A stretch of DNA of 54,968 bases from Pseudomonadota bacterium (GCA_021324855.1 JAJPIG010000027.1:1-54968); one strand, 5' to 3'; counted from the stretch's first letter, positions 19,347-28,140 are shown. Numbers and translations: made by a program. Notes: a model not told the origin generated them from the sequence alone.

Positions 19347-20411
19347 ATGGGACTGATCGAAAAAACCCTGTCCTCTATCGGGCCGCTCGATGAACGTGCG
19401 GCGGCGAGCGCGCAGGAGCGGCTCGACTCCCTCACGAAACCGCTTGGTAGTCTCGGCTGTTGCGAGGATCTCGTACGGCGCTACGCTGCGATACGTCACG
19501 ATCCCACGGCGCGACTCGGCCGGCGGGCAATTACCGTGTTCGTCGCCGATCATGGAATCGCGGCCGAAGGAGTCAGCGCCTATCCGAAATCAGTGACGCT
19601 CGAGATGCTGCGCAATATCGCGGGCGGCGGCGCAGCGATCAGCGTAATCGCGCGCGCCTCGGGATATCACCTGGCAGTTACCGACGTCGGCGTCGAAACC
19701 GATACCAGCGCCGATCCTATCCCGGGCGTGCGATATCGGCGCATCGGCGCGGGCACGGCCAATTTTCTTCGCGGACCGGCGATGTCGATTGCCCAGGTGC
19801 GCGCCGCGATCGAGGCCGGTATCGAAGCGGCTCTGACGGAAGCTGCGGACGGCGCAACCCTTATCGGACTGGGCGAGATGGGTATTGGCAACACGACCGC
19901 CGCGGCGGCCGTGCTCGCGAATCTCACCGAGGTCGAGGCAGCGAGACTGGTCGGCCGCGGCACGGGCCTTGACGATCGCGGTTTGCAGCGAAAACTGGAG
20001 GTGGTCGAGGCCGGTTTGCGGCTCCATCGCGCGGCGCGCGGCGACGCGATTGCGACGCTCGCGGCGCTCGGCGGATTTGAGATCGCGGCGATGACGGGCG
20101 CATGTCTCGGGGCGGCTGCGGAGCGAATCCCGGTGGTCGTCGACGGTTTCATCGCGACCGCCGGCGCAATCGCCGCCGAACGACTCCGTCCGGGACTCCA
20201 TCAGCATCTCTTCTTCGGCCATCGATCGGCGGAACGCGGTCATGCCGCGGTCCTCGAGGCGATCGGCGCGCGGCCGATTCTGGATCTCGATATCCGTCTC
20301 GGCGAAGGCGTCGGCGCGGCGCTCGCGATGAAGCTTATCGAAGCTGCGCTGCTGCTGTTCCACGAGATGGCGACATTCGCCAGCGCCGGTGTTTCCGGAC
20401 GATCGCGATGA
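19347..20411 (+). CDS. cobT: Nicotinate-nucleotide--dimethylbenzimidazole phosphoribosyltransferase
   Basis: The enzyme activates the lower ligand of cobalamin, making alpha-ribazole phosphate from nicotinate mononucleotide and dimethylbenzimidazole. The 354-residue form starting MGLIEKTL is the normal CobT length; a TTG start at 19290 would add 19 residues of low likeness. Recognisable motifs are TKPLGSLG near residue 32, VFVADHGIAAEGVSAYP, GEMGIGNTTAAAA and the C-terminal LRLGEGVGAALA-type segment (here DIRLGEGVGAAL). The Glu in the last motif corresponds to the catalytic base. Its stop overlaps the start of cobS (ATGA), so the two are coupled. Confidence 0.95.
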   Translation: MGLIEKTLSSIGPLDERAAASAQERLDSLTKPLGSLGCCEDLVRRYAAIRHDPTARLGRRAITVFVADHGIAAEGVSAYPKSVTLEMLRNIAGGGAAISVIARASGYHLAVTDVGVETDTSADPIPGVRYRRIGAGTANFLRGPAMSIAQVRAAIEAGIEAALTEAADGATLIGLGEMGIGNTTAAAAVLANLTEVEAARLVGRGTGLDDRGLQRKLEVVEAGLRLHRAARGDAIATLAALGGFEIAAMTGACLGAAAERIPVVVDGFIATAGAIAAERLRPGLHQHLFFGHRSAERGHAAVLEAIGARPILDLDIRLGEGVGAALAMKLIEAALLLFHEMATFASAGVSGRSR

Positions 20412-21211
20412 AGACTGCGGAACACGAAGAGACTGCGGACAACAATTCGATCCGGTCCGGCCTCGGCGCGCTTCAACGCATCGTCACTGAGCTTCGCCTG
20501 GCGGCGGCATTCCTCACGATTGTTCCCGTGCTGCCGGCTCAACCTGCGAGCGACGATAATGTTGCAGGTTCGCTCGGATGGTTTTCAGCCGTCGGGTTCG
20601 CACTAGGTGGCTTACTCGCGCTCGAGGACCTGATTTTGCGGGGCTTCATCGGTTCGCAACTTCGGTCGGCGCTGCTGGTGATGACCCTCGCGATCGTTAC
20701 CGGCGCGGTGCATCTCGACGGCCTCGCCGACACCGTCGACGCGCTCGGTGCAGGATGCGACCGGACGCGGGCGCTCGAAATTCTGCGCGACAGCCGCATC
20801 GGCAGTTTCGGCGCGATCGCGCTGTTCTTCGTGTTGGCGCTAAAGATTATAGCGTTGTCCTCGATTGGGGGGAGCGAGCGCTGTTTGGCAATCTGGTTCG
20901 CGCCGGCGATCGCGCGTTGGGCGATGGTGGCGGTGGCGTTTCGGATGAACTACCTGCGTGCTGCGGGCGCCGGAAGCGCGATCATCAAGGACGCGCCGGC
21001 CCGCAACCTGGTGCTCGCGAGTGCTACCATCGCAGCCGCAACTCTAATTCTGACGTCGTTCAAAGCGCTGGTCGTCTGGAGCGCGGCAGCAGTCGCTGTC
21101 GCGTTGATTCGCTCGTTCTATGCCCGCTGGCTCGACGGAGTGACCGGCGACCTGATCGGCGCGGCCGGCGAAGTGATCGAAACGTTGGTGCTGATTGCAA
21201 TGACGATCTGA
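20408..21211 (+). CDS. cobS: Adenosylcobinamide-GDP ribazoletransferase (cobalamin synthase)
   Basis: CobS is the inner-membrane enzyme that joins adenosylcobinamide-GDP to alpha-ribazole (phosphate). The 267-residue protein begins MKTAEHEETA at 20408, overlapping the cobT stop by four bases; a longer frame from 20102 is only a shadow of cobT. It is very hydrophobic, with several membrane helices, and contains the family motif HLDGLADTVDALG (residues 102-114) with its metal-binding aspartates, then DSRIGSFGAIAL. GDLIGAAGEV near the C-terminus matches the second family motif. The N-terminal 20 residues are polar and not conserved. It converges on cobU with four bases between the stops. Confidence 0.94.
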   Translation: MKTAEHEETADNNSIRSGLGALQRIVTELRLAAAFLTIVPVLPAQPASDDNVAGSLGWFSAVGFALGGLLALEDLILRGFIGSQLRSALLVMTLAIVTGAVHLDGLADTVDALGAGCDRTRALEILRDSRIGSFGAIALFFVLALKIIALSSIGGSERCLAIWFAPAIARWAMVAVAFRMNYLRAAGAGSAIIKDAPARNLVLASATIAAATLILTSFKALVVWSAAAVAVALIRSFYARWLDGVTGDLIGAAGEVIETLVLIAMTI

Positions 21212-21215
21212 GGCG

Positions 21216-21743
21216 CTACTTCACGCGCATCGGAAGCCCCGCAACCATCATCAGAACCGAGTCGGCGCGGGCGGCGATCTTCTGGTTTGTCCATCCGAGC
21301 AGATCGCGGAAGCGGCGCGCCGTCGGATGGTCCGGGACGATTCCCGAGCCCACCTCACCGGTGACGATCACGCTGGCGAACGGGGCGCGCTCGAGAGCCT
21401 GCGCAAGATTTTCCACGCACGCGAAAATTTCGTCGTCCGACATGCCGGCCTGCATAAGATTGGAGACCCACAACGTCAGGCAATCGATGATCGCGATCGT
21501 CGCGCGCCCGTCGAGCGCTTGTATCGCCTCGGTGATCTTCACAGGCTCTTCGATCGTCTCGAAGTCGCGGGGACGCGATGCGCGATGATGCGCGATTCGC
21601 GCGCGCATCTCGTCGTCGAGCGGCTCCGCCGTTGCGATAAACGCCGCATGTCGCGCATGTTCCCCGCTCCCGCCCGCGAGCGCGAGTGCGTGCGCGCTCT
21701 TGCCACTCCGCGCGCCGCCGGTGATCAGCGTTATCTTGCCCAT
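21216..21743 (-). CDS. cobU: Adenosylcobinamide kinase / guanylyltransferase
   Basis: CobU phosphorylates adenosylcobinamide and then adds GMP, supplying the CobS substrate. The 175-residue protein starts MGKITLITGGARSGKS, with the P-loop GGARSGKS at residues 9-16. ERAPFASVIVTGEVGSGIVPDHPTAR (motif GEVGxGIVP) is the classic CobU signature, and DCLTLWVSNL also matches. A longer in-frame start exists but would extend into the riboswitch region; no strong ribosome site is seen at either. The gene points away from the riboswitch, so the switch should not control it directly. Confidence 0.94.
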   Translation of the reverse strand: MGKITLITGGARSGKSAHALALAGGSGEHARHAAFIATAEPLDDEMRARIAHHRASRPRDFETIEEPVKITEAIQALDGRATIAIIDCLTLWVSNLMQAGMSDDEIFACVENLAQALERAPFASVIVTGEVGSGIVPDHPTARRFRDLLGWTNQKIAARADSVLMMVAGLPMRVK

Positions 21744-21811
21744 CGTCTGCGCGATTGAGCTTACACCTTTGTGGCGCCAATTGACTCTGCTTACGAAATT
21801 GACGTAAACCA

Positions 21812-21957
21812 TCCAATCACACCTGGTGCTCGGGAAGCCGGTTAGAGTCCGGCGCTGCCCCGCAACTGTACGGAGGGACGACGGCCCATAAGCCACTGCG
21901 CAAGCGGGAAGGCGGGCCGAAGGTTGGCACCCCCAAGCCAGGAGACCGGCCGGGTGA
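21812..21957 (+). promoter_or_regulatory. Cobalamin riboswitch (AdoCbl-type aptamer)
   Basis: All conserved blocks are present in order: the 5' GGTGCTCGGGAAGCCGG segment (21825-21841), the core GCTGCCCCGCAACTGTA (21854-21870), AAGCCACTG (21890-21898), GGGAAGGC (21905-21912), and the B12 box AGCCAGGAGACCGGCC (21936-21951). It sits upstream of btuB on the same strand. When cobalamin is plentiful the aptamer should close and favour the terminator at 22006, lowering btuB-btuF expression. Confidence 0.95.
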
Positions 21958-22005
21958 TTTCGGCGTTAGCCTTCCGCGGGGAGGTGCTTCGGATGCCGTG
22001 TTACG

Positions 22006-22044
22006 GCCCGGCCTCTTCCCTTGAAAGGTCGGGCTTTTGTTTTC
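22006..22044 (+). terminator. Riboswitch-controlled intrinsic terminator
   Basis: GCCCGGCCT and AGGTCGGGC form a stem (with one G-U pair) around a 12-nt loop, followed by TTTTGTTTT. The hairpin lies between the B12 box and the btuB ribosome site, as expected for an expression platform acting on transcription. Confidence 0.85.
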
Positions 22045-22095
22045 GCCTGATCGCGCTGCCTGCTCGGAGGGCCGACGCCAACCGCGAGGGAGGCT

Positions 22096-24162
22096 ATGAA
22101 ACGAGCAGGTATTCCGGTCTTGATGCTCATCGCGATCATGATGAGCGCTTTGCCGGTCAACGCAGCTTCCGCAGATGGTTCGTCCGGTTCAGTAAGCACC
22201 GGCGCAAACTCCGATCGTCAACCGGCGGGCAAATCGTCCGGCGCATCGGCCAAGGCGAAGCCCGGCGCATCGGCATCGACCGCGAAAAAGCGCACCGCGG
22301 AGAGCGCTGAAACTTTGCCGATAGTCGTCGTCACGGCGACGAGGATGCGCCAACCGATGAGCGAGATCGGCACGACCGTTACCGTCATCGATCAGCAGCA
22401 GATCCAGAGTCAGAAAATTCAGCAGGCGGGCGACGTCCTGCGTGAGGTCCCGGGCGTGGTGGTTACGCAAAGCGGTTCGCCCGGCACGGTGACCGACGTT
22501 TCGATTCGCGGCGCGACGCCGGCGCAAACGCTGATTATGCTCGACGGGGTCGAGGTAAATACGGGCGCGACCGGTAGTTTCGATCTGAGCGACATCACCA
22601 CCAACAATCTCGATCGGATCGAAGTCGTGCGCGGCGCCGGCGGATCGCTGTACGGATCGCAGGCGATTGGCGGGGTCGTGAATTTGATGATGGATAAGGG
22701 CCAGGGACCACCCAAGGTGAGTTTCCTCTCCGAGGGCGGAAATCGCGCCACGCAGGACCAGGTGCTGACGATTAACGGAGCGGACGGTCGATTCGGGTAC
22801 GCGGGCGCGCTCTCTTACTTCTCGACCACCGGTTATCACACAAGAAATGATAACTCCGACAATCTTTCGGGAGCGCTGCGGCTCGATTACGACGCATCGG
22901 AGAATACCCAAATTAGCGGATTCGCGCGCTACTTCCGCTCCAACGTAAGCCTTGCGAACTTCGCCAATTTCACTACTCCGGTCGATCCGAACGCTCATCA
23001 GCGCGATGAGTTCATGCTGTTCAAGGGCGAAGTCGACCATCGCTTCGGCTCGCGCCTGAAGACAAATGTGCAAGCCTACTTCGTGCGCGATGATCTGCGC
23101 TTGAACGCGCTGCCCTTTCCGGCGGATCCCGCGTTCGAGGTCGACCGCATCCCCGACGAAATCCGCGGCACTACGTGGGAGGCGGAGTACGCCTGGATGA
23201 CCGGGGTCAGAACCCTGATCGGCTTCGACTTCAAGGATCGGTGGGTCCGTTCGGTTGACGAGTTCACCGGGTTCGGCTCGACCTCGAACACCGCGTTCCA
23301 CGCGCGGCGCCAGGAGTACGCCGGTTATCTCGAACAGGAGGCATCTTTGTTTCACGGCCTTCTGAAAGCGACCGGCGGCTTCCGCGTCGATGGCAACAGC
23401 GACTTCGGCAAAGAAGAGAGTTCGTCCTGGGCAGTGGCGATTCCATTGCATCGTTACGGCGCGACGCTGCGCGGCAGCTATAGCGAAGGTTTTCGCGCGC
23501 CCAGCTTTAACGAATTGTTCTTTCCGTTCTATGGCAACCCGAATCTTAGTCCGGAGATTTCGAGCGAGTACGACGGCGGCATCACGGAGAACTTCGGCGA
23601 GCGCATCTCGTTCACCGCGACCTACTTCTCGCGCCGCGTCCATAATATGATCGTCACCGTGCCCGAGCCGGCGCCGATTTTCGCGCAGGCTGGCAATGCT
23701 GAGCGTGTCGACACGCAGGGCGTCGAGCTGGTGCCGACGGTTTATCCGTTGCCGGGTCTGAGTCTCAGCGGGAATTTCACGATCATTGACGAGACCCACG
23801 TCTCGGTTTCGCCGACGATCAGACCGCTTCGCGTGCCCAAGTACTCGGCGTTCGGACTGTTACAGTACATCCGTCATGAAATCTTCCTTCCCGGCGACAA
23901 GGTGACCGGAAGCCTCGGCTATTTTTTCGTCGGCGATCGCGATGATATCGATCCGATGACCGGCACGATTCGTAATCACGGCGGATATCATCGATTTGAC
24001 GTGGTCCTCGCTTACGAGGCGGGACAACGATGGAGGCGGGTCGGCAACGAGGAGGTCTTCACCAGGATTCAGAACCTGTTCGATCGCAATTATTCCGAGG
24101 CGCTCGGCTTCAAGGCGCCAACCATCAATTTTGTCACCGGCATCAAGGTGGATTTCGAATGA
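22096..24162 (+). CDS. btuB: TonB-dependent outer-membrane receptor for cobalamin
   Basis: The 688-residue protein has a GAGGGAGGC site before its ATG and a signal peptide (residues 1-25). A low-complexity Ser/Ala/Gly/Lys linker (about residues 26-75) is unusual for a mature receptor N-terminus. A TonB box-like ETLPIVVVTATR follows, then the plug domain (QKIQQAGDVLREVPGVVV, IRGATPAQTLIMLDGVEVN, RIEVVRGAGGSLYGSQAIGG) and a 22-strand-type barrel ending in a terminal Phe-Glu. The strand-forming segment FRAPSFNELFFPFYGNPNL is typical of BtuB-like receptors. The cobalamin riboswitch upstream gives the substrate. The stop overlaps the btuF start. Confidence 0.93.
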   Translation: MKRAGIPVLMLIAIMMSALPVNAASADGSSGSVSTGANSDRQPAGKSSGASAKAKPGASASTAKKRTAESAETLPIVVVTATRMRQPMSEIGTTVTVIDQQQIQSQKIQQAGDVLREVPGVVVTQSGSPGTVTDVSIRGATPAQTLIMLDGVEVNTGATGSFDLSDITTNNLDRIEVVRGAGGSLYGSQAIGGVVNLMMDKGQGPPKVSFLSEGGNRATQDQVLTINGADGRFGYAGALSYFSTTGYHTRNDNSDNLSGALRLDYDASENTQISGFARYFRSNVSLANFANFTTPVDPNAHQRDEFMLFKGEVDHRFGSRLKTNVQAYFVRDDLRLNALPFPADPAFEVDRIPDEIRGTTWEAEYAWMTGVRTLIGFDFKDRWVRSVDEFTGFGSTSNTAFHARRQEYAGYLEQEASLFHGLLKATGGFRVDGNSDFGKEESSSWAVAIPLHRYGATLRGSYSEGFRAPSFNELFFPFYGNPNLSPEISSEYDGGITENFGERISFTATYFSRRVHNMIVTVPEPAPIFAQAGNAERVDTQGVELVPTVYPLPGLSLSGNFTIIDETHVSVSPTIRPLRVPKYSAFGLLQYIRHEIFLPGDKVTGSLGYFFVGDRDDIDPMTGTIRNHGGYHRFDVVLAYEAGQRWRRVGNEEVFTRIQNLFDRNYSEALGFKAPTINFVTGIKVDFE

Positions 24163-25031
24163 TTGGGGCCACGTGGAAGCGCGATTCGCGATCGGCAGCG
24201 ATTGGCTGCCTGATTGCGATGCTCGTGTTGAGCCGGCCGGCGCTGGTCGCGGCATCGCGGGAGCGGATCGTCTCGCTCACGCCTTCTGTGACTGAAACTC
24301 TTTTCGCGCTCGGCGCCGGGCCCGAAGTGGTGGGAGTTTCGCAATATTGCGATTATCCGCCGGCGGTCGGGAAATTGCCCCGGGTGGGTTCGTTTCTCAC
24401 TCCGAACATCGAAGCGATCGTCGCTCTCAGGCCTACGCTGGTGATTGGTAGCTGGATCTCATCCGATCTGCCGGCATTTCAATCGCTCAACAGCATGGGT
24501 TACCCGACGCTGATCGTGAAAGACAACTCGCTCGAGCAGATCGAGGAGAGCATCAGAGCGATCGGTGATCGGATCGGCCGTTCCGAGCAGGCGCGTGATC
24601 TGCTTGCGAGCATCAACCAACACCTCGACGATGTGCGCCGGCGTCTCGAAGGCGTCAAGCTGCGGACGGTGCTCATGGTCGTTGGGCATCAGCCGCTCGT
24701 CGCGGTAGGGAGCGGAACCTATCTCGACGAACTGCTGCATATCGCGGGCGGAATCAACATTGCTGACGGTACGGGCGATAGCTGGCCGCACCTGAGCATC
24801 GAATATATTGTCGCGATGAAACCGGAGGTCATACTTGATGGTCAGATGGGTGACGATCCCACTGCGCCACAACGATTCTGGAGCGAATATCCAGGCATTC
24901 CGGCGGTGCAAAATCATCGCATCTATAGCTACCCGGAGGACCTTACGCTTCATCCCGGTCCGCGCGTGTGGCAATCGCTTGAAGTGCTCGCCTCGCGCAT
25001 CCATCCCGAAGCGGCTGCGAACCCACCATGA
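24159..25031 (+). CDS. btuF: Periplasmic cobalamin-binding protein
   Basis: The 290-residue product starts MIGATWKR at 24159, overlapping the btuB stop by ATGA; a longer frame from 24030 would only shadow btuB. A signal peptide covers residues 1-33. The mature part shows the class III binding-protein pattern with a single long connecting helix: RIVSLTPSVTETLFALGAG, GVSQYCDYPP, GSFLTPNIEAIVALRPTLVIG, LHPGPRVWQSLEVLA. This matches BtuF and related proteins. It should carry cobalamin delivered by BtuB to an ABC importer. No btuC or btuD follows; the next gene is on the other strand. Confidence 0.92.
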   Translation: MIGATWKRDSRSAAIGCLIAMLVLSRPALVAASRERIVSLTPSVTETLFALGAGPEVVGVSQYCDYPPAVGKLPRVGSFLTPNIEAIVALRPTLVIGSWISSDLPAFQSLNSMGYPTLIVKDNSLEQIEESIRAIGDRIGRSEQARDLLASINQHLDDVRRRLEGVKLRTVLMVVGHQPLVAVGSGTYLDELLHIAGGINIADGTGDSWPHLSIEYIVAMKPEVILDGQMGDDPTAPQRFWSEYPGIPAVQNHRIYSYPEDLTLHPGPRVWQSLEVLASRIHPEAAANPP

Positions 25032-25079
25032 TGATTGACTCAAATCCGTGACGGTCATCGATCTTTCGGAAACTCGAAC

Positions 25080-26153
25080 TCAGCCCGCCAGATTTGGATG
25101 ACGGTGCGGCGCACGATCGATCTCGACTTCAGCGGGCATCCCAGGCTTGAGTTCATGGCGCGGGTTGTCGACTTCGATCTTGATCAAATAGCCGAGTGCC
25201 GGAGCGGGATGCGTTCCGTCGGTTTCGACCCCTGCGATCGACTCGGCCTGCTCCGAAATGGAAGAGATGCGCCCGCGATACAACCTATCCTGTAAACCGT
25301 CGACGCGGACCGCGACGGCCGAATCGATCCGCAGATGCACGAGCTCCGTTTCAGGTACGTAGGCACGGATCCAAACATGATCGAGTTCGCCCAGCTTTAC
25401 GATCGGCGTCCCCGGCGCTACTACTTCTCCGGGTTCGGCCTTGCGGGCCAGAACCAGGCCGGCAAATGGTGCGCGCAGGATTGTATGAGCGAGCTGGATA
25501 CGCGCGTACTCCAGCGTCTCGTTCGCCTGATCGACCGCAGCACGCGCGACGTCTATATCTTCCTTGCGCGTGCCCTCCCGGGCCTCCAGATAGACCTGAC
25601 GCGCTTCGTTGTAGGCAGCATCAGCGCGTTTAAGATTGGTCTCCGCCTGATCGCGTTCCTCCTGGCTGACGGTGCTGTTCTGGTAGAGAGTCTGGATTCG
25701 ATAATAGTCGGCCCGGTCCTGATCGAGCTGCGCCTTGAGATTCAGCATCGCGTGCCGGTCGGCTTCGATCTCTTCCGGACGTGGCCCGGCCAGCGCAAGT
25801 GCTAGCCGCGCCTGCGCCAGCTTCAGCGCCGCCTCATCGTTGGCTTCGCGTTGCCGGTAATCAGTGTCATCGAGCCGCGCGACGATCGCGTCCTGCTCGA
25901 TCCATTTGCCTTCATCGACAGGCAGGTCCACAATGCGCCCGCTCACCTGAAAGCTCAAGACACTTTCGTGGGCTTCGACCGTGCCGGTGAGCAGCAATCT
26001 TTGGCGGCCAGCCGATCGACGGAAATGGTTGCAGGCGAAGAGGGTCGGTCCCGCCGCAACGAGCACGATGAACGCCGCGATGGTGACCGAGCTACTTCTC
26101 ACATTTGTCCGCGTCGGCGAACTCAGATAAATGTGCACTGGATTGTGAAGCAT
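25080..26153 (-). CDS. HlyD/YbhG-type membrane fusion protein
   Basis: The 357-residue protein has an N-terminal anchor (about residues 23-41), a lipoyl half-motif in SFQVSGRIVDLPVDEGKW, a long alpha-hairpin (about residues 95-215) and the second half in TILRAPFAGLVLARKAEPGEVVAPG. A beta-barrel with LGYLIKIEVDNPRHELKPGMPAEVEI follows. This is the layout of periplasmic adaptors of ABC exporters, such as YbhG. No ABC ATPase or permease gene is adjacent; the gene converges on btuF. The ATG at 26153 has no clear ribosome site, and a GTG at residue 18 (MRSSSV) is a credible alternative start. Confidence 0.85.
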   Translation of the reverse strand: MLHNPVHIYLSSPTRTNVRSSSVTIAAFIVLVAAGPTLFACNHFRRSAGRQRLLLTGTVEAHESVLSFQVSGRIVDLPVDEGKWIEQDAIVARLDDTDYRQREANDEAALKLAQARLALALAGPRPEEIEADRHAMLNLKAQLDQDRADYYRIQTLYQNSTVSQEERDQAETNLKRADAAYNEARQVYLEAREGTRKEDIDVARAAVDQANETLEYARIQLAHTILRAPFAGLVLARKAEPGEVVAPGTPIVKLGELDHVWIRAYVPETELVHLRIDSAVAVRVDGLQDRLYRGRISSISEQAESIAGVETDGTHPAPALGYLIKIEVDNPRHELKPGMPAEVEIDRAPHRHPNLAG

Positions 26154-26376
26154 TTATAGCGCAATTGGCGGGCGGGCGTCAGCGCTTCGGGAAAATTATC
26201 GCTCGTCACCCGCCAACTTACGGCGCTCGCCCCGCTCATTTACGAGCCGGACATCCGAACGATCTCCGAAACCGGCCTGACGTAGACCGCTCTTTTATCG
26301 TTCAAACTTTCCGCAACGGTCACTTATAATAGCTGGTGTCGGTGTCCGACGTTTTTTCTTGCGACTGGAGACAAGG

Positions 26377-26709
26377 ATGGCAACGCTGACGACCGAAAAA
26401 TGCACCGCCTGCCGCCGCGATTCGCCGCATGTCACCGAGAAGGAAATTGCGGAGCTTAAGCCGCAGATTCCGGAATGGACGATACTGGAGCGCGACAACA
26501 TCCCGCGGCTTGAGCGCGTCTTCCGTTTTGCGAATTTTGCCGAGGCGCTGGCGTTTACGAATCGCGTCGGAGCGCTGGCTGAGGACGAAGGCCATCATCC
26601 CGCGCTTCTCACCGAGTGGGGCCGGGTGACGGTCACGCTCTGGACGCACAAGATTCGCGGACTGCATCGCAACGACTTCATCATGGCAGCGAAGATCGAT
26701 CGCCTGTAG
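26377..26709 (+). CDS. phhB: Pterin-4a-carbinolamine dehydratase
   Basis: The 110-residue protein starts MATLTTEKC at 26377, with GGAG and AAGG elements just upstream. It is the usual length for the PCD/DCoH family. It contains the family signature [22 protein letters not shown] with the active-site His-His-Pro, and a second His and Asp in [16 protein letters not shown]. These enzymes dehydrate 4a-hydroxytetrahydrobiopterin so that the cofactor of phenylalanine hydroxylase can be recycled. phhA is not in the window. Two cysteines near the N-terminus (CTACRR) are unusual but frequent in some bacterial members. Confidence 0.93.
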   Translation: MATLTTEKCTACRRDSPHVTEKEIAELKPQIPEWTILERDNIPRLERVFRFANFAEALAFTNRVGALAEDEGHHPALLTEWGRVTVTLWTHKIRGLHRNDFIMAAKIDRL

Positions 26710-26720
26710 GCAAATCACAA

Positions 26721-26737
26721 GGGAGGAAAATCAGATC
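26721..26737 (+). promoter_or_regulatory. Strong ribosome site facing an in-frame ATC codon
   Basis: GGGAGG at 26721-26726 is an excellent ribosome site. It lies 8 nt before an ATC codon (26735) that is in frame with the acetamidase gene, but 44 nt before the first ATG of that frame (26771). No ATG, GTG or TTG stands between. The site either serves a rare ATC start or marks a start codon lost by point mutation. Confidence 0.5.
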
Positions 26738-26770
26738 AAACCCGCCGACCGCGCTGCGCCGACGCTCCAC

Positions 26771-27784
26771 ATGCTGCCCGCGACGCCGGAGACCTGTTTT
26801 TGGGGATTTTTCGACAACTCGCGCGAGCCGATCCTGCGAATCCGTTCTGGCGACGTGATTTCGATCGAAACGCTCACCCATCAGGCGGGCGATGCGCCGG
26901 ATCTGATGATGGACGACGGCATCCGCCGCGTGTACGAAGCGATCCCGATGAGCGAGCGCGGCCCCGGCGTGCATGTCATGACCGGACCGATCTACGTCGA
27001 TGGCGCAGAGCCCGGCGATACGCTGGAGGTGCGGATTCTCGGCGTGGAGCCGCGGCTCTCGTATGGCGCCAACATCGCGGCCTGGTGGGGCGGTCTCTAC
27101 GATGACTTTCAGAAAGAGCGCATCACGATCTATCACATCGATAGAAATGCGGGATGGGCGCGCGCCGCGTTCGCGTTCGATTACCGCACCAGCCCGCGCT
27201 ATGACGTGCCCGGGACGATTATCGCGCCGGATCATGCGCGCCGTGAGCCGGCGTTAAAAAACGTCAGGATACCCCTGCGACCGCATCTGGGCGTGATGGG
27301 TGTTGCGCCCGCCGAGCCGGGCCGAATCAACAGCATCCCGCCCGGCCCGTTCGGCGGTAACATCGACAACTGGCGCATCGGTCCGGGCGCCATAATGTAC
27401 TACCCGGTTTTCAATCGCGGGGCGCTGTTCTTCGCCGGCGACCCGCACATGGCGGAAGGTGATGGCGAGCTTTCCGGCACCGCCGTGGAGGCATCGGCGA
27501 ACGCGATGCTCCAGATCCTCGTGCGAAAGGATTTCCCCATCGATCATCCGATTCTGGAGACCGCAAGCCATTGGTTCACGCATGGTTTCGACGAGGATCT
27601 CGACCTTGCGATGCGGCAGGCGGCGCGCAAGATGCTCGAGTTTCTGTGCGCGAAGAAGGGTCTCTCACGCGATGAAGCCTACTCGCTGATGTCAGTCGCG
27701 GTCGATTTCGGCGTCACACAGGTTGTCGATCAGCGCAAGGGCATCCACGCCGCGCTGCCGAAGAACCTGTTCGGGCACGTTTAA
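26771..27784 (+). CDS. Acetamidase/formamidase family protein
   Basis: The 337-residue protein belongs to the FmdA/AmdA acetamidase/formamidase family, which hydrolyses short amides or, in many members, unknown substrates. The motifs are LPATPETCFWGFFD at the start, TGPIYVDGAEPGDTLEVRIL near residue 71-90, RPHLGVMGVAPAEPG, GGNIDNWRIGPGA and FAGDPHMAEGDGE, all typical. The ATG at 26771 is the first standard start but is far from the ribosome site; relatives usually have a few residues before LPATP, so translation may begin at the ATC at 26735. The neighbouring Rieske, CMD-like and HGD-like genes hint at a catabolic role. Confidence 0.88.
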   Translation: MLPATPETCFWGFFDNSREPILRIRSGDVISIETLTHQAGDAPDLMMDDGIRRVYEAIPMSERGPGVHVMTGPIYVDGAEPGDTLEVRILGVEPRLSYGANIAAWWGGLYDDFQKERITIYHIDRNAGWARAAFAFDYRTSPRYDVPGTIIAPDHARREPALKNVRIPLRPHLGVMGVAPAEPGRINSIPPGPFGGNIDNWRIGPGAIMYYPVFNRGALFFAGDPHMAEGDGELSGTAVEASANAMLQILVRKDFPIDHPILETASHWFTHGFDEDLDLAMRQAARKMLEFLCAKKGLSRDEAYSLMSVAVDFGVTQVVDQRKGIHAALPKNLFGHV

Positions 27785-27799
27785 GGCAGGCGGCGGCGC

Positions 27800-28123
27800 C
27801 TACCGCTCGTGCATCAGGAGCAGGCGCTTCGGATCGAAGCCGTCGATGACAGCGGGATTCTTATAAAGCTCGACGGCGTTGGCGATCTCGGCCAGCGCGA
27901 GTGTCAGGTTGAGCAACCGCTGCTCAGGCTCGGGCAGTTTGCCGAGTTCGAATCGATCCAGGTACTCGAGAATCGCTTCCGTGCGCGGCACCATCGCGTT
28001 GTAGAACTGCGTGATTTCGTCCATCGAGCTCGCCAGGCGCCGGGCATTGCGCGCTCGCTCCGTCGGCAGACTCCACCCGATGAATGGTTCGAGATCCCTG
28101 AATTGTTCGGGCAAAGATGACAT
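27800..28123 (-). CDS. Small protein coupled to the Rieske oxygenase
   Basis: The 107-residue product starts MSSLPEQFRD at 28123, 11 nt after GAGGGAGG; a TTG at 28144 is an alternative that would overlap the stop of the oxygenase. It is predicted mostly helical, with a DLEPFIGWSLPTERAR segment at the start and EQRLLNLTLALAEIANAVELY in the middle. I do not recognise the family. The lack of a signal and the position directly after the oxygenase alpha subunit suggest an accessory or partner role. It is too short and too helical to be an ordinary beta subunit (which has an NTF2 fold). Confidence 0.7.
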   Translation of the reverse strand: MSSLPEQFRDLEPFIGWSLPTERARNARRLASSMDEITQFYNAMVPRTEAILEYLDRFELGKLPEPEQRLLNLTLALAEIANAVELYKNPAVIDGFDPKRLLLMHER

Positions 28124-28140
28124 CGGCGCGGGCCTCCCTC

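Noticed and set aside
22189-23799. 536-codon open frame on the minus strand opposite btuB
   Set aside because: It is antisense to a clear btuB, has an Arg-rich composition and no motif. Long antisense frames are common in GC-rich DNA.
25032-25079. Possible bidirectional terminator between btuF and the adaptor gene
   Set aside because: No stem longer than five base pairs and no T-run was found.
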